A stretch of 64,000 bases of DNA from Effrenium voratum (GCA_963377175.1 CAUJNA010000446.1:1912435-1976434); one strand, 5' to 3'; counted from the first letter of the stretch, positions 33,776 through 43,740 are shown. Program-made: numbers and translations. The notes: a model not told the origin generated them from the letters alone.

Positions 33776-33909
33776 CGCGAGCTCGCGCCTTCGTGTAGCC
33801 ATTCTTGCGGGCTTTGGTCTCTGAATAAAACCGGCGGCCATCTGGATCAATGAAGACCTTGTAAGGGGTGTAGTCAGTTGATCGATACCGTGTCTCTATG
33901 GACCAGGCA
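33776..33909 (-). CDS. exon in phase after the methyltransferase, MBD-like small domain
   Basis: The minus strand reads AWSIETRYRSTDYTPYKVFI, DPDGRRFYSETKARKNGYTK and a basic end. The pattern of two strands, a PDG(R/K)(R/K)F turn and a following Ser/Arg-Lys helix is what the core of methyl-CpG-binding (MBD/TAM) domains looks like, though AP2-like folds share part of it. The acceptor (GTCGACAAG) leaves one base to complete the Arg codon left by the donor at 34,815, so it joins the methyltransferase in phase (2). A GT donor follows at 33,775. Seen: frame and phase. Inferred: domain identity, and that no exon lies between (an unplaced island exists at 34.42-34.46 kb). Confidence 0.45.
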
Positions 33910-34815
33910 CTTGTCGACATTGAGCAATGATCACCGGTGGCAGCTCTCCATGGGCCGGCTGGCTAGATGCAGAAACCTTTGACTGGCACACATTGGCATG
34001 TGAATGGATATGAGTTCAGCATAGTTCAGCATTGCTTCCAACATCTTGTCAAACATACTCAGCGTGTAATCCGATTATGTCCTATTTTGTCCTATTAACT
34101 GATATTGACTGCGACTTCACCCTATTTCACCCTGCTTGAGCCCTCTCCCTTTAGGTGCACCCCCTGGCCACGCGTGGCAGATAGATGCAGATAGACATTG
34201 CCTGCAGTGAGGAGGTCAAAAACATTCAAGAACACTCGAAAACCATTCAAAAAAACCTAAATGGCTATATATGCCTATACGTGTGAAATCCTGTGGATAA
34301 ACATGAACCAACATGTATAAACGCCCATTTGGGGGAGGCAACATGAAGCAACCGCGCTGGACACAGAAACATGCTCAGAGGAAAGGGCACCAGTCAAGCC
34401 GACTCTCTGAATCTCAGTGACCTTCAGTGCGGCGGCTGAGCCCCGCACAGCGGATCACAGCGGTCAAGCCTTGGCTTCCACATGCTTCCACATGTTTCCA
34501 CACTCGCTGGCAGGGATCGCAAATGATCGCAAGATATCGCAAGGAAGACCTCTTTTCCCCTATATTCCCATATATTCCCCTATGTACCCCATGGCTCTGC
34601 TTGGCCCAGTATGGGCCAGACTGCGCCAAATAACAGACTGCGAGTGCATGCAAATGTTTGAGAAATTAGGCGAATTAGAGTTGATCAATGTTGATCACCT
34701 TGAATATCCTTGAATCTCACTTGCAGGGCTCAGAGCACCTTGACGCAGCTTGAAAAAAAGAGCGCGTCAAGATACGTCAAGCGATGTCAAGGGTAGGCCT
34801 CACTGGTGGCCTCAC
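33910..34815 (-). other. predicted intron inside the methyltransferase gene
   Basis: Starts with GTGAGG and would end with AG at 33,910-33,911. Filled with short near-repeats (CCTATTTTGTCCTATT, CATGCTTCCACATGTTTCC, CCCTATATTCCCATATATTC). A small GC-richer island at 34,420-34,465 could hide another exon. Confidence 0.4.
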
Positions 34816-35585
34816 CGTCGGCGGCCGTTGACCTCGCCAATGGCCACGAAAGCGCCAAGCAGGACTGCACCGGCGACGGGGCCGCAAAATGCATTCCCCA
34901 CCAGGTCCCGCAGCAGTCTTGCAGCGGTGTCAGGGCAAGCAGCCTCTGGCACACCTTGAAGCACCGCGTGGTCAAAGGCTTTAAGAAGAGCACCAGGCTT
35001 GCTGATCCAAAGCTTGGAGCTTGGTGTGAGGCATGGAGATTTGTTCACCGCCCAAGGAGTTCTCAGCACACTTTGGGAGATATCCAGCACCACAGTAGAC
35101 TGAGATGGGTCTATCCCCTGCCGCTGCTGCAGGTAAGCGTACATTGCTATAAGCAGCTGCTGCTCCCGCAGCGTCAGTGTCGGGAAGTCAGCGCACTGAT
35201 GAAGAGCTTCCTTGCATCTGGCCAATCGTCCCGGCTTCAACTCGTGAGCCTTAATGAAGCTCAGAGTGTGCGAGGGCCACTTCAACTTGCGAAAACATGA
35301 CTTGGGCGTGGTCACCTTCTGCTTGGTATCGACCGGCGGTAGGAGCCGGAGACTGCGTATCGTTGGCGCCACTGATGGCCGCAGCTGCAAGGCAAGCTGC
35401 AGAACGCGCTCTGGATTCCCCTCCCCGGTGCGGAAAAAAGCAAACCAGGCGCGGGCACGACGCTGGGGCACCCAGTCAGAAGCATCCAGGATGGCGCGGC
35501 AGCCTTTGTAGCCCAAGGCTTCTAACTCTGATGTCCTCACTTGCGGGCGCTGAGTTGGCTGACTGGACACTTCAACACTGGGTAG
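34816..35585 (-). CDS. C5-cytosine DNA methyltransferase, exon with motifs VIII-X
   Basis: The minus strand reads, in order, ELEALGYKGCRAILDASDWV with VPQRRARAW (motif VIII, the Q-R-x-R that contacts the flipped base), a variable region of about 150 residues (target recognition region, e.g. FRKLKWPSHTLSFIKAHELK), NKSPCLTPSSKLW (motif IX), LKAFDHAVLQGVPE, and LVGNAFCGPVAGAVLLG (motif X, GN...P that closes the SAM site). The exon is 770 nt, phase 0 at its start (acceptor TGTGAG) and phase 2 at its GTGAGG donor. Domain order and spacing match bacterial and eukaryotic C5 enzymes, which transfer a methyl group from SAM to carbon 5 of cytosine in DNA. Acts in the nucleus by inference. Confidence 0.85.
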
Positions 35586-35740
35586 CTCACAGCTCAAAAT
35601 ATCTCAAAATCACCCATGCATATCCACCAAGCAGTCTATGAAAATCCAAAGCTGCAAAACAAGTTAAAACATATTAAAACATATCAAAGCAGCCAGATAC
35701 AGCCAGACAACGTAAAAAGTGTGACTGAGCCAAGTCGCAC

Positions 35741-36190
35741 CATTGAGTCGCCTGCTTCTCCTCCTTGGCATGCCCGCTTGTGCAAGATGCGGGTCACGTT
35801 CTCCAGAAGAAGCAAGCGTGGACGCCTCTGGCCCACCAGTGACAGCACCGTGTGGAAGACCTGTGAAGACTGTCCGGGGCAGCCCGGTCCAAACCGAACC
35901 TGCTTGCTGTTCAAGGCAGACAAGTCCACGCAGGGGCTACCAACAACCCAAATGTCACCGGAGGAGGGGTCACCGGTGAAAGGCTTGGCCATGATCATGT
36001 TTTTGTAGTCCCAGCTCATCTCATTTTTTAAGTCACCCACGTCACCGAAGATGTGCAGAAGGTGGGCCCCACGCTGGCGGGCAGGGCACTGGTGGTGGGC
36101 GCGGCGGACCAGCGCGTCCCGCTTTCGCGGACATATCTCGGCTGCCCAACAGGTCATCTTGATGGGCGGCAAGTCTGAGCTGGACCAGGC
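35741..36190 (-). CDS. C5-cytosine DNA methyltransferase, catalytic exon (motifs II-VI)
   Basis: A phase 0 exon of 150 codons between a CGCACAGAG acceptor and a GTGCGA donor. It carries CWAAEICPRKRDAL (motif II region), HIFGDVGDL (motif III), DIWVVGSPCVDLSALN (motif IV; the catalytic Cys codon is 35,930-35,932) and RPRLLLLENVTRIL (motif VI, ENV at 35,795-35,803). PCxDLS with both the nucleophile and the ENV glutamate intact implies a working active site. It joins the exon at 36,579-36,743 upstream and that at 34,816-35,585 downstream without frame change. The alternative of a chance similarity is very unlikely with six motifs in order. Confidence 0.88.
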
Positions 36191-36578
36191 CTCTGTGCGA
36201 AAAAGCGCTCATGACTTGCATATGAAGTGCATTGAAGTGATTTGAAGTGCAATGTGCCTGTGCATGCTTGCGCATTAGCGCAACATAGCGCAACAATGCT
36301 CAACATGACTTGAACACACTTGAACCTACTTGAACAGTTTTTAAACATACAAAAAATCATAAAACATCATAAAACTATGCAATACTACGCAACACACAGC
36401 ACATTGTGGGCCCATATGGCACCATACCTATCCGAACATATCCGAACCGCCCGCGCCTACATTTCGCATCATTGCGCAGAATAACAGAATTCTACCAAAT
36501 TCTACCACCTACTACTCACAACATCTCACACAACATCAGGCAACAGGTCCAAACCAAGCAAGCATGCGGCTGCGCTGC

Positions 36579-36743
36579 CTTCAAAATGCGGTTCAGGGCC
36601 AAATGGCACACGTCCAGGCCGGCACACAGGGAAGCAACCCGAAGGTGTTGAAGGCCAGCAAGGCTGGAGCGGTGCTCGGCCAACACTTGGCGAAACATGT
36701 GGCTGAATTGGTCATCCAGATCAAAAGCCATGGCCAGCCGAGG
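36579..36743 (-). CDS. C5-cytosine DNA methyltransferase, exon with motif I
   Basis: A 55-codon phase 0 exon after an ATTTATCGACAG acceptor. It reads AMAFDLDDQFSHMFRQVLAE, then LRVASLCAGLDVCHLALNRI, where SLCAGLDVCHLAL stands at the place of motif I (usual form SLFAGIGGLxLAL), the SAM-binding loop. Cys replaces the usual Phe and Asp-Val replaces Gly-Gly; GxD is seen in some Dnmt families. The donor after AAG is GCAGCG, i.e. a GC donor, which is common in dinoflagellates. The start of the gene is upstream and not fixed; acidic or micro-exons at 37.2-37.7 kb may belong to it or end the previous gene. Confidence 0.75.
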
Positions 36744-37245
36744 CTGTCGATAAATCGAAATCTCAATCTCAGCGCGAAAATATGTTGATTGGAGGCTACA
36801 CGCGTTGGCATATCTGCTGAAACATGCTGAAGCGCTGGCATACGTTCACTCACCGTATCTTACACAGCCTTACCATTGCCTTACCATTGCCTTACCATGC
36901 CTTACCCATCAACCTGTTGTTGCGCTGGGGTCTGGGCCAGATGCCAGATGCAGTCAGACATAATCCAACATAATCCAACAGATTCCAACAGCCAAGAAGC
37001 AGTCCAGCCTCATAAGGCAGCCAGTGCCACCAATCAGAGTTGCACACATGCTGGGCATAAAACAATGTAAGACTACAACATGTTGCAACGCCAAAGATGA
37101 ATGCACGCGTTTTACAATCCGAGAGCGTCTTCCTCACGGGGGGCGGTTTGCTATCCTTTGCTATCAAATGCTAGCAAAAATACAGTGAACCCTCATAGCA
37201 CTGTAGAAATCAGCCGGGCTTGCGCTCAGATGCGCTCAGCCCACA

Positions 37246-37272
37246 TCAGTCCACATCTTCAATGTCCTCATC
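37246..37272 (-). CDS. possible terminal micro-exon, acidic
   Basis: After a GCCCTAG acceptor the minus strand reads DEDIEDVD and a TGA. An acidic C-terminus is common, so this may end the gene upstream of the methyltransferase; a GT (GTGGAC) inside it would alternatively be a donor. Nine codons are too few for certainty. Confidence 0.25.
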   Translation of the reverse strand, partial: DEDIEDVD

Positions 37273-37684
37273 CTAGGGCAACACACAAAACATGACAACG
37301 CTAGCAAGTAGCCAGAGTCACAGGAATCCATGAAAGATCATGAAAGTACCCCAACATACCCCAACTAACATATCGACATATATCAACATATCTGAACTAA
37401 CACGTATTTTCAGCTATATTTTCAGCTCCTGTTTCTTGGAGCAAAACATAGCAATACAGTTCATGGAGGTGTGGTGGCACAGTGTCACGAAAAAGAAGAA
37501 TGAGTTCTCCGCCTTTTAGGAAAGCAGGATTGAAAAAGTGATAAAATGATACAAAATGTGATATTCTCATAATCTCATGTATTCTCTGGAAACAATGTCT
37601 GTTGTGTCTTACCGGGAGGGGGTCCAGATCACACAAATGGCACGGGACAAGTTCTGCTCAATTACGCTCTCCGCCCGGCCTCAC

Positions 37685-37721
37685 CGTTGCGGATAGGATG
37701 CTTTTGGCCCTCGTCTTCTTC
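37685..37721 (-). CDS. probable 37-nt micro-exon
   Basis: A strong acceptor (CAACCTGCAG) and a strong donor (GTGAGG) enclose 37 bases reading EEDEGQKHPIRN. The donor is identical to those at 34,815 and 26,197. Phase cannot be verified because neighbours are uncertain. Confidence 0.35.
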
Positions 37722-37929
37722 CTGCAGGTTGCCCGACTTTCAATCTGCCATGGAAACAGCTGCAAAACGTTACATTTTCCAAACATCTCCCAACCCTTCT
37801 CACAAATCAATCAAGGTATATCAAGATAATTCAAGATAAGATAATATAAGATAATATGAGATATACCAAGTTAATCCAAGTTATAACACATCATATAGGA
37901 CGTGTCAACACATACATCATATCGTGGTG

Positions 37930-38086
37930 ACATGCGGTGACCGATGACTTGAGCACGTCACAAACGTCCTGCAGCGAATCCAGCAGCGCTGACTTCTGGC
38001 CCTGGGGCATCTTGAAGGCCTTCTTCAGATACAAGGCAGCACCGCCGATCTCGAAGGCGCTGTCCTTCTGCTCTACCAACACCTTT
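37930..38086 (-). CDS. exon, unknown protein
   Basis: Reads VLVEQKDSAFEIGGAALYLK, KAFKMPQGQKSALLDSLQDV and CDVLKSS on the minus strand after a TTGCAAAG acceptor, with a GTCACC donor candidate. Well-formed helical peptide. The flanks are TTGCAACATTTTGCAAC repeats, typical of introns here. Confidence 0.5.
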
Positions 38087-38194
38087 GCAACATTTTGCAA
38101 CGTGTTTGCAACATTTTGCAACGACTTGCAACGCAATGATATTCAATGCGGCGCGCAGTCAAGAGCTCTGCAAGGCTCAACACGCCCCAACATA

Positions 38195-38540
38195 CCCCTT
38201 CAAGCAAAAACATTTCACGCACGGCCGCACGTTCTCGGAGCTTCGGCCAAGCTGCCCAAGCCAATCCAACGGTTTTGAAGTTATGCATTTGGAGCGCTCT
38301 CACCACTCTGACCGATGGTGCCGGTGGGGACCAGGTGCCACAGTCTGTTTGCGCAGCCTGCGGGACCGTGCCAAGAGCCACCACTCCACCGGTGGACCCT
38401 GCACCAGTGGCTTCGTCCTCCTGGCGCTTAACGATGACTTTGCAGGCTTTCGTCGGCCTGAACTGCAGACACGCCGACTCGTCAGGCCCAGGTGACGTCC
38501 CCACCGAGCCGCCAGGCAGCCAGCCTGTGCGGCGCAAACG
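38195..38540 (-). CDS. exon, unknown protein
   Basis: The minus strand reads ESACLQFRPTKACKVIVKRQ, a Gly/Ala/Pro-rich middle, then VVRALQMHNFKTVGLAWAAW and PKLRERAAVREMFLLEG. Two adjoining minus frames are also open in parts, so the exact frame at each end may change through a splice site. No motif recognised. Confidence 0.45.
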
Positions 38541-38589
38541 CGCGCAAGTCTCTCAGCAACAACATTGCGAAAAACGCCGAGCAATGCAG

Positions 38590-39955
38590 CAAGGATTAGC
38601 GTCCTTCATGGATCTTCATGGTCAGATATGGTCAGATATGGTCAGTCTACATATGCTCATATATACTTTCCACGGCAGTATGAACATATATATACATATA
38701 TGATTATATGAACATACATGAACATCTATGAACGTATCCGCCGACATTGTTTGGCGTGTCGGATGTCTATCAGAGGATGGAGGACGACCCCCGGAAACAC
38801 GTCAATTAGGTAGGGTTTGAGGAAAGCATAAGAAAACATAGGAAAACAATTCGGCTGCCTTTTCATGCCTTTTCGCATCTTTTGGCGCTTGTCAGTACTC
38901 TTGGCCTCCTTCAGGCTGAAAGATGCTGAAAGACACCGTTCTTTTTGGATCTTTTTGGCATCGTTTTGCCGGGCAGTGGGAAGTGACAAACCGGATGTGA
39001 AGGGGAAACATGGGGAAATTAAGGGCTATGAATCGGAAACGATGGGGTCAGCGCAGGGGACATGTGCGGAGACATGCGGAGACGCAGACATCGCAGAACA
39101 GTGCAGCGAAGTACCGCAGGGGACGGAGAAACTTTGGGGAAAAGATGGGAAAATAATAGGAAATGAAACATGAGATGAAGGAGAAGCGCATGCATAAGGG
39201 GGGGGGGGAGTGACGGCGAAGCGCAGGGAAACGCAAGGCCATGCAGGGGATGGGAAGCAGCAATGACCGGAAGTGAAGGGGAAGGAGCTGACTGGAAATG
39301 CAGGGGACATGCGTGGGACATTGGAACAGGACAGGAAACTGAATGGATAAAAGATTGGATAAAAGATGGGATAAAAGATGATAAAAGATGATAAAAGATG
39401 ATAAGAGATGATAAGAGATGATGGAAGGATATAAAAGGATATAAAAGGAAATAAAACGACATGAAGGGGAAATGAAGGGGGAGCCAAGGAAAACGTTGGA
39501 ATTGAAATGCTTTGAAGCAGAAGTACCCAACAGTAAAGCGACAATAAAGAAACATAAGGAAACAAGGGCACCTCGGGGAAACTGACGTGCAGCGCAGACA
39601 TGCGCAACCCCCTACAGTCATTAATGGATATTCGTGGCAAAATTGTGAAAAATGGTGGAAACTATTTGAAAATGGCGGAAGCCATTGGAACCAGAAATCG
39701 GAAAAGCAAAGCCTATCATTTTTTGGGGCTACAGGCTGTCAATCCTAAGATTCTTGCGACAATTTGAGATTTGAGGCACGCCAAGCGCAAAGCGCTCAGA
39801 ATGTGCTTTGATTGGGCACAAGATGGCACCAGATAGAAACGAGATTGGAGCATATCAAAATATATCAAAATATATCAAAGCATATCAAAAGATATCAAAA
39901 GATAATAAAAGATATCAAAAGCACTCAAAAGCACAAACATGCACAACCCCCCCCC
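38590..39955. other. intron-like DNA, purine-rich near-repeats
   Basis: Includes GGTCAGATATGGTCAGATAT repeats (38.6 kb), ACATATATGA words (38.7 kb), a G run at 39,198-39,207, and a long purine-rich stretch 39,170-39,500 with GATAAAAGATGATAAAAGAT repeats. Open minus frames here are rich in Phe/Ser/Leu because of the purine bias and are not credible. Confidence 0.55.
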
Positions 39956-39964
39956 CTTTACAAC

Positions 39965-40170
39965 CTGCAGAGAAACCGCGCCACGTCAGTGCATACCCAG
40001 TGCAAGCCAGGGCACAGACAACGGTGTTCTTCTTCAAGCTTTGCAGACGGCCACACCTGTCAAACTTGAAGCGGCCCTTGTCATCGATGCCAAACTGCAG
40101 GCCAGAGTAAGTTGGGAAGTGGGGCTGCTCCTCCTGGCAAGCCAACAGAATCCAGCAGATGTCACGCATA
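39965..40170 (-). CDS. exon, unknown protein
   Basis: The minus strand reads DICWILLACQEEQPHFPTYS, GLQFGIDDKGRFKFDRCGRL, QSLKKNTVVCALACTGYALT. Mixed strand/turn composition with DDKGRFKFD suggests a small beta domain. The borders are approximate; competing frames are less protein-like. Confidence 0.45.
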
Positions 40171-40450
40171 GTGTGATCCTTGCGCAACCTTGCGCAACCC
40201 TCAGTCTCACTTATCACACTTGTCTCCGTGTGTGGGGGCATGCGGGGGCACGCCCTATGTTTGAAGATGTACTGAGACAATCTGAGACATATTGAGACAT
40301 ATTGAGACATACTGAGACATACTAAGACAATCTAAGATAATCTAAGACACACCAAGACGCGCTCAGGGCCTTATAAGGGCGAGTAAAGGAATATGGCGGA
40401 GAAGGGTGGGATTCTGTATGTTTCTGTGGAATTCTGGATAATTCTGGAAC

Positions 40451-40702
40451 GGTCCGGCCTCCTCCTCAGTAAAGCCGGCACCGTTGGAGGGCTCCTCTGC
40501 AGTCCTGGCTCGCTTGGCAGCCTGCTCGATGGGTTGATCATCGTCAGAAAGCGCCACCTCCGCGCGCTCTCCACTTGTCAAGGCCAGCAGCGTGCCCAAG
40601 TCCTCTCCGCTCATGATGTCCATATCCGGCGTCTCTGCAGCTGCTGCCTCTGCCTTGGCCTTGACTTTGGCCTGCGCGTTGGAAGCAGCATTCAGCCGCA
40701 CC
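40451..40702 (-). CDS. exon, acidic/Ala-rich nuclear-type segment
   Basis: A GTGTAG acceptor and GTTCCA donor enclose 84 codons reading RLNAASNAQAKVKAKAEAAA, TPDMDIMSGEDLGTLLALTS, VALSDDDQPIEQAAKRARTA. A basic Lys/Ala helix, an acidic patch and AAKRAR (a possible nuclear localisation signal) suggest a disordered nuclear linker. Confidence 0.5.
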
Positions 40703-41169
40703 CTACACGGGCACAGCTTTCGTGTGTGTGTGTGACAGAGATTGACAGAGCATAGTTGGGCTGCACTGAGATGCACTGAGTGTTCCCCTACCAAGAAAAT
40801 AGTAATAATTGGACATCCGTTGCTCTATGTTGCTCTGAGCCTTTCTTTGACCATCTTTTACCTGTGACCATTGTAGTTGTTGCGTGCTGGAACGAAGCGT
40901 GCGACAGGATTGACGTAGATCATCGTGGATCAACAAGCAGAAGGCTGCGACCCCTCGGCACCCCGCCTTTGCGCTTGCTTTTGATTTTGCCTTCGGCATA
41001 GGATGGCATAGGAATGGGAAAGCTCATGAGTCGGGCAATGGATAGGGACGTGTAGCTTTTGCATGCTTTTGCAAGGCAAAACAGACTCACGCCGCAGGCT
41101 GCACGTAACTCCACATAACTCCACAAAACACCCTGGTGCCCTAGAATGCGCTAGGATGCCCTAGGCTTG

Positions 41170-41480
41170 TGTAGCACTGCCAAGAGAGAGAAAAGATGAG
41201 AAAAGTATCACGCGCCTTCACCTTTGGCGTCTTCGCCTTCGGCGCTGGTGTGGAGGGTGACCCACTTGTCGCCGCAATCTGGCAAGACTGCGAAGTGTCC
41301 TCTGGCTCCTCGGCTGGCGCCTTTTTCTGGAATCTTCTGGATGGGACACGCCAACATGCTGACACTGTGTGCACGTGATGGCCAGGCTCCTTTTCAGTGC
41401 GGGCTGCGTCTGCATCCTGGCTAGCACAAGCGCGGTGCAAGCAGAGTTCGGGAAGCTGAGAAGAAGCGTGTGCATCATTT
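41170..41480 (-). CDS. exon, diverged A-type start and Lys/Pro-rich tail
   Basis: The minus strand starts with SSQLPELCLHRACASQDADA, which is a diverged copy of the A exon duplicated at 41.6, 42.7 and 43.1 kb, and continues into a disordered tail ending TPAPKAKTPKVKAR. A second minus frame (LLLSFPNSACTALVLARMQ) is also open; both are conserved with the copies. This copy is last in transcription order. Confidence 0.4.
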
Positions 41481-41574
41481 GCTCGCATTCGCATCTTGTG
41501 TCACTCTATGATACTCTAATATACTCTATATTACTCTATATTAGTCTAGTCACTCTGCCACACTCTGCGCGCAT

Positions 41575-41690
41575 GGGAGGCGGCCCGCCTCCGTTTCCAT
41601 GCGGACTCCGCCTGTGTCCTGGCTAGCGCAAGAGCGCTGCAGGCACGGTTGGGGAAGCTGATGGATGCTGAGCAAGAGATTGTGCGGGTG
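41575..41690 (-). CDS. A-type exon, copy 3
   Basis: Same unit as at 42,709-42,808 and 43,137-43,236: minus reading QLPQPCLQRSCASQDTGG then VRMETEAGRLP. Its original acceptor position is altered, so the exon may start at a new AG nearby or be inactive. Confidence 0.35.
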
Positions 41691-41734
41691 TCACTTACTT
41701 GAATTATCTTACATGTACATCTTGCATCATCTTG

Positions 41735-41825
41735 CTACACTGCTCAACAAGTTGCACCGCACTGGGTCCTTCTGGGCAGCTGACGATTCTTCTGTTGAAG
41801 CATGTGTTGAAGCGCAGATAGTGCC
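41735..41825 (-). CDS. B-type exon, copy 3 (with 9-nt insertion)
   Basis: Minus reading AGHYLRFNTCFNRRIVSCPE, then GPSAVQLVEQCSK. Contains nine extra bases (TCF-N-R region) compared with the copies at 42,868 and 43,296, keeping the frame. Acceptor TTTGCAG is conserved; the donor side has a TGCAAGATG-type repeat. Confidence 0.35.
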
Positions 41826-42049
41826 CTGCAAACACATCATGGGGAAAATCATGAAAAATTGGAAAATATGGAAAATCCGCCGACGCCAGTCGCGCGTGTA
41901 GATGGCTTTTGGGCATGGTGCGCTGGGTGTCCACAAAATTCCACAAAACCCTGTAATTTGCATTATTTTGATATTTTTGGATATTTTTGGGATGTTTTTG
42001 GATGTGTCTGCGGCTTTCTGCTAAACACCTGCGTTTGTTCTAGGTTTGT

Positions 42050-42065
42050 TGGGGGGGGGGGGGGT
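42050..42065. repeat. G homopolymer
   Basis: A run of about 13 G before TCCCCGGACG. It lies in intron-like DNA between duplicated exon units. Confidence 0.8.
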
Positions 42066-42708
42066 CCCCGGACGTGCAGGATCTGCATCCCCAGCATCAT
42101 CAGGATTAACTTGCTGCTATGAATGTGCTTTTTGCATCTTTTTGCAGATACTAATGGTGTTTTGCTGTTTCAAGCGATGTTGCAGTGATATGTGCAGTGA
42201 TACATAGTGATACGTTGGGAGCTGGCTGAATTTGCACAAGTGAGTGTGTTTTGAAATTCCATGCAATTCAGTGCAGTTCCCCACATCCCCAGCATCTGGG
42301 GCATGATGGGGCATGTTTCCTGACTGAAGAAGGCCTTGTTGTGGCATGTTGTGGCACTTTCAGACTTCCACGAAAAGGAAAAAGGTCTTAATCTCTTGCA
42401 ACCCACTGGCGTCGGCGGACCGTGTAGCGATTTCAATGTTGGAAAATATTGGAAAGCCAAGGAAAATATTGGAAAATCTCATATGTCATCATATGATATA
42501 TGTCATCATATGTCCCACGGCCTCCCACCGCATCACTTGCAAGATCTTGCAAAACCATGCAAAACCCTCACAGCATCTCACAGGCACTCAAGGAGTACCG
42601 GTGGCTTCCTTCGAAGCGCGACAACATGCAACAACCGATCAAACCATAGAAATATTCACACATATTTGCGTGCTACAAAATAAAATATTTTGCAGCGATG
42701 CAGTCGAC

Positions 42709-42808
42709 CCTGCAGGGAGGCGGCCCGCCTCCGTTTCAATGCGAGCTCCACCTGTGTCCTGGCTAGCGCAAGCGCGGTGTAGGCACAGTTGGGGAAGCTG
42801 AGCAAGAG
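42709..42808 (-). CDS. A-type exon, copy 2
   Basis: Exactly 100 nt between a CAGCACAG acceptor and a GTCGAC donor. Reads ALAQLPQLCLHRACASQDTG in one frame and LLLSFPNCAYTALALARTQV in another; the frame cannot be fixed without its neighbours. Near-identical to copy 1. Confidence 0.45.
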
Positions 42809-42867
42809 CTGTGCTGGTGTCACTTACTGTCACTTACTTGAATTGTCTTGAATTCACAGGAATTTAC

Positions 42868-42952
42868 ATCTTGCTACACTGCTCAACAAGTTGCACTGCA
42901 CTGGGTCCTTCTGCGCAGCTGACGATGCTTCTGCTGAAGCGCAGATAGCGCC
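42868..42952 (-). CDS. B-type exon, copy 2
   Basis: Exactly 85 nt between GCGTTTGCAG and GTAAATTC. Reads GRYLRFSRSIVSCAEGPSAV then QLVEQCSK, or in another open frame AICASAEASSAAQKDPVQCS. Part of a tandem A-B exon unit of about 420 bp. Confidence 0.45.
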
Positions 42953-43136
42953 CTGCAAACGCATCGTGGAAAATACTGGAAAATCGTGGAGCAAACCGGT
43001 GGCTTCTTGCGCAGTGCAACAACATGCAGCAGCCGATCAAACCACAGAAATATTCTGAAATATGCACACATATTTGCGTGCTACAAAATAATATATTTTG
43101 ATATATTTTGCATTATTTTGCAGCGATGCAGTTGAC

Positions 43137-43236
43137 CCTGCAGGGAGGCGGCCCGCCTCCGTAGCAATGCGGGCTCCACCTGTGTCCTGGCTAGCGCAAG
43201 CGCGGTGTAGGCACAGTTGGGGAAGCTGAGCAAGAG
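43137..43236 (-). CDS. A-type exon, copy 1
   Basis: Exactly 100 nt, acceptor CCGCGCAG, donor GTCAAC. Same as copy 2 except for a few substitutions (for example ATT/AAT changes around IATEA). First A exon in transcription order. Confidence 0.45.
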
Positions 43237-43295
43237 CTGCGCGGGTGTCACTTAATGTCACTTACTTGAATTGTCTTGAATTTACATGAATTTAC

Positions 43296-43380
43296 ATCTT
43301 GCTACACTGCTCAACAAGCTGCACTGCACTGGGTCCTTCTGCGCAGCTGACGATGCTTCTGCTGAAGCGCAGATAGCGCC
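43296..43380 (-). CDS. B-type exon, copy 1
   Basis: Exactly 85 nt, acceptor GATGCGTTTGCAG, donor GTAAATTC; same peptide as copy 2. Since 100 + 85 = 185 is not a multiple of three, each tandem pair shifts the frame by two bases, which is odd for translated repeats. Confidence 0.45.
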
Positions 43381-43594
43381 CTGCAAACGCATCGTGAAAA
43401 ATATTGGAAAATATTGGAAAATCATGGGAAATGGATAAAAATGGAGCAAGCCGGTGGCTTCTTTCGCAGTGCAACAACATGCAGCAGCCGATCAAAGCAT
43501 AGAAATATAATGAAATATATAGAAATACTTAGAAATCACATGAAATAACATGAAATATCCAATAATATCCAGAACTATTTACATCTATTTACAC

Positions 43595-43740
43595 ACGCAC
43601 GCACACACACACAATCACAATCAATCACACACAACCACACACACAATCTCACACACACACACACACACACACACGCACGCACACACGCACGCACGCACGA
43701 ACGCACGCACGCACGCGAGCAGGCACTTACGCACATACCA
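43595..43740. repeat. CA/CACG-rich tract
   Basis: ACACGCACGC and ACACAATC words merge into (CA)n and (CACG)n runs. Simple repeat; overlapping frames of His/Thr are artefacts. Confidence 0.9.

Larger units (their letters stand above)
41570..43500. repeat. tandem duplication of an exon-intron unit (about 420 bp)
   Basis: Units at 42,660-43,080 and 43,080-43,500 are close copies including introns (TTTTGCAGCGATGCAGT, GCACACATATTTGCGTGCTA, CAACATGCAGCAGCCGATCA); a third, more diverged unit lies at 41,570-41,850 and a fourth A part at 41,370-41,470. Confidence 0.85.

Noticed and set aside
39018..39640. 200-codon minus frames rich in Phe, Ser and Leu
   Set aside because: They follow from a long purine-rich plus strand; three overlapping frames are open and none has motifs.
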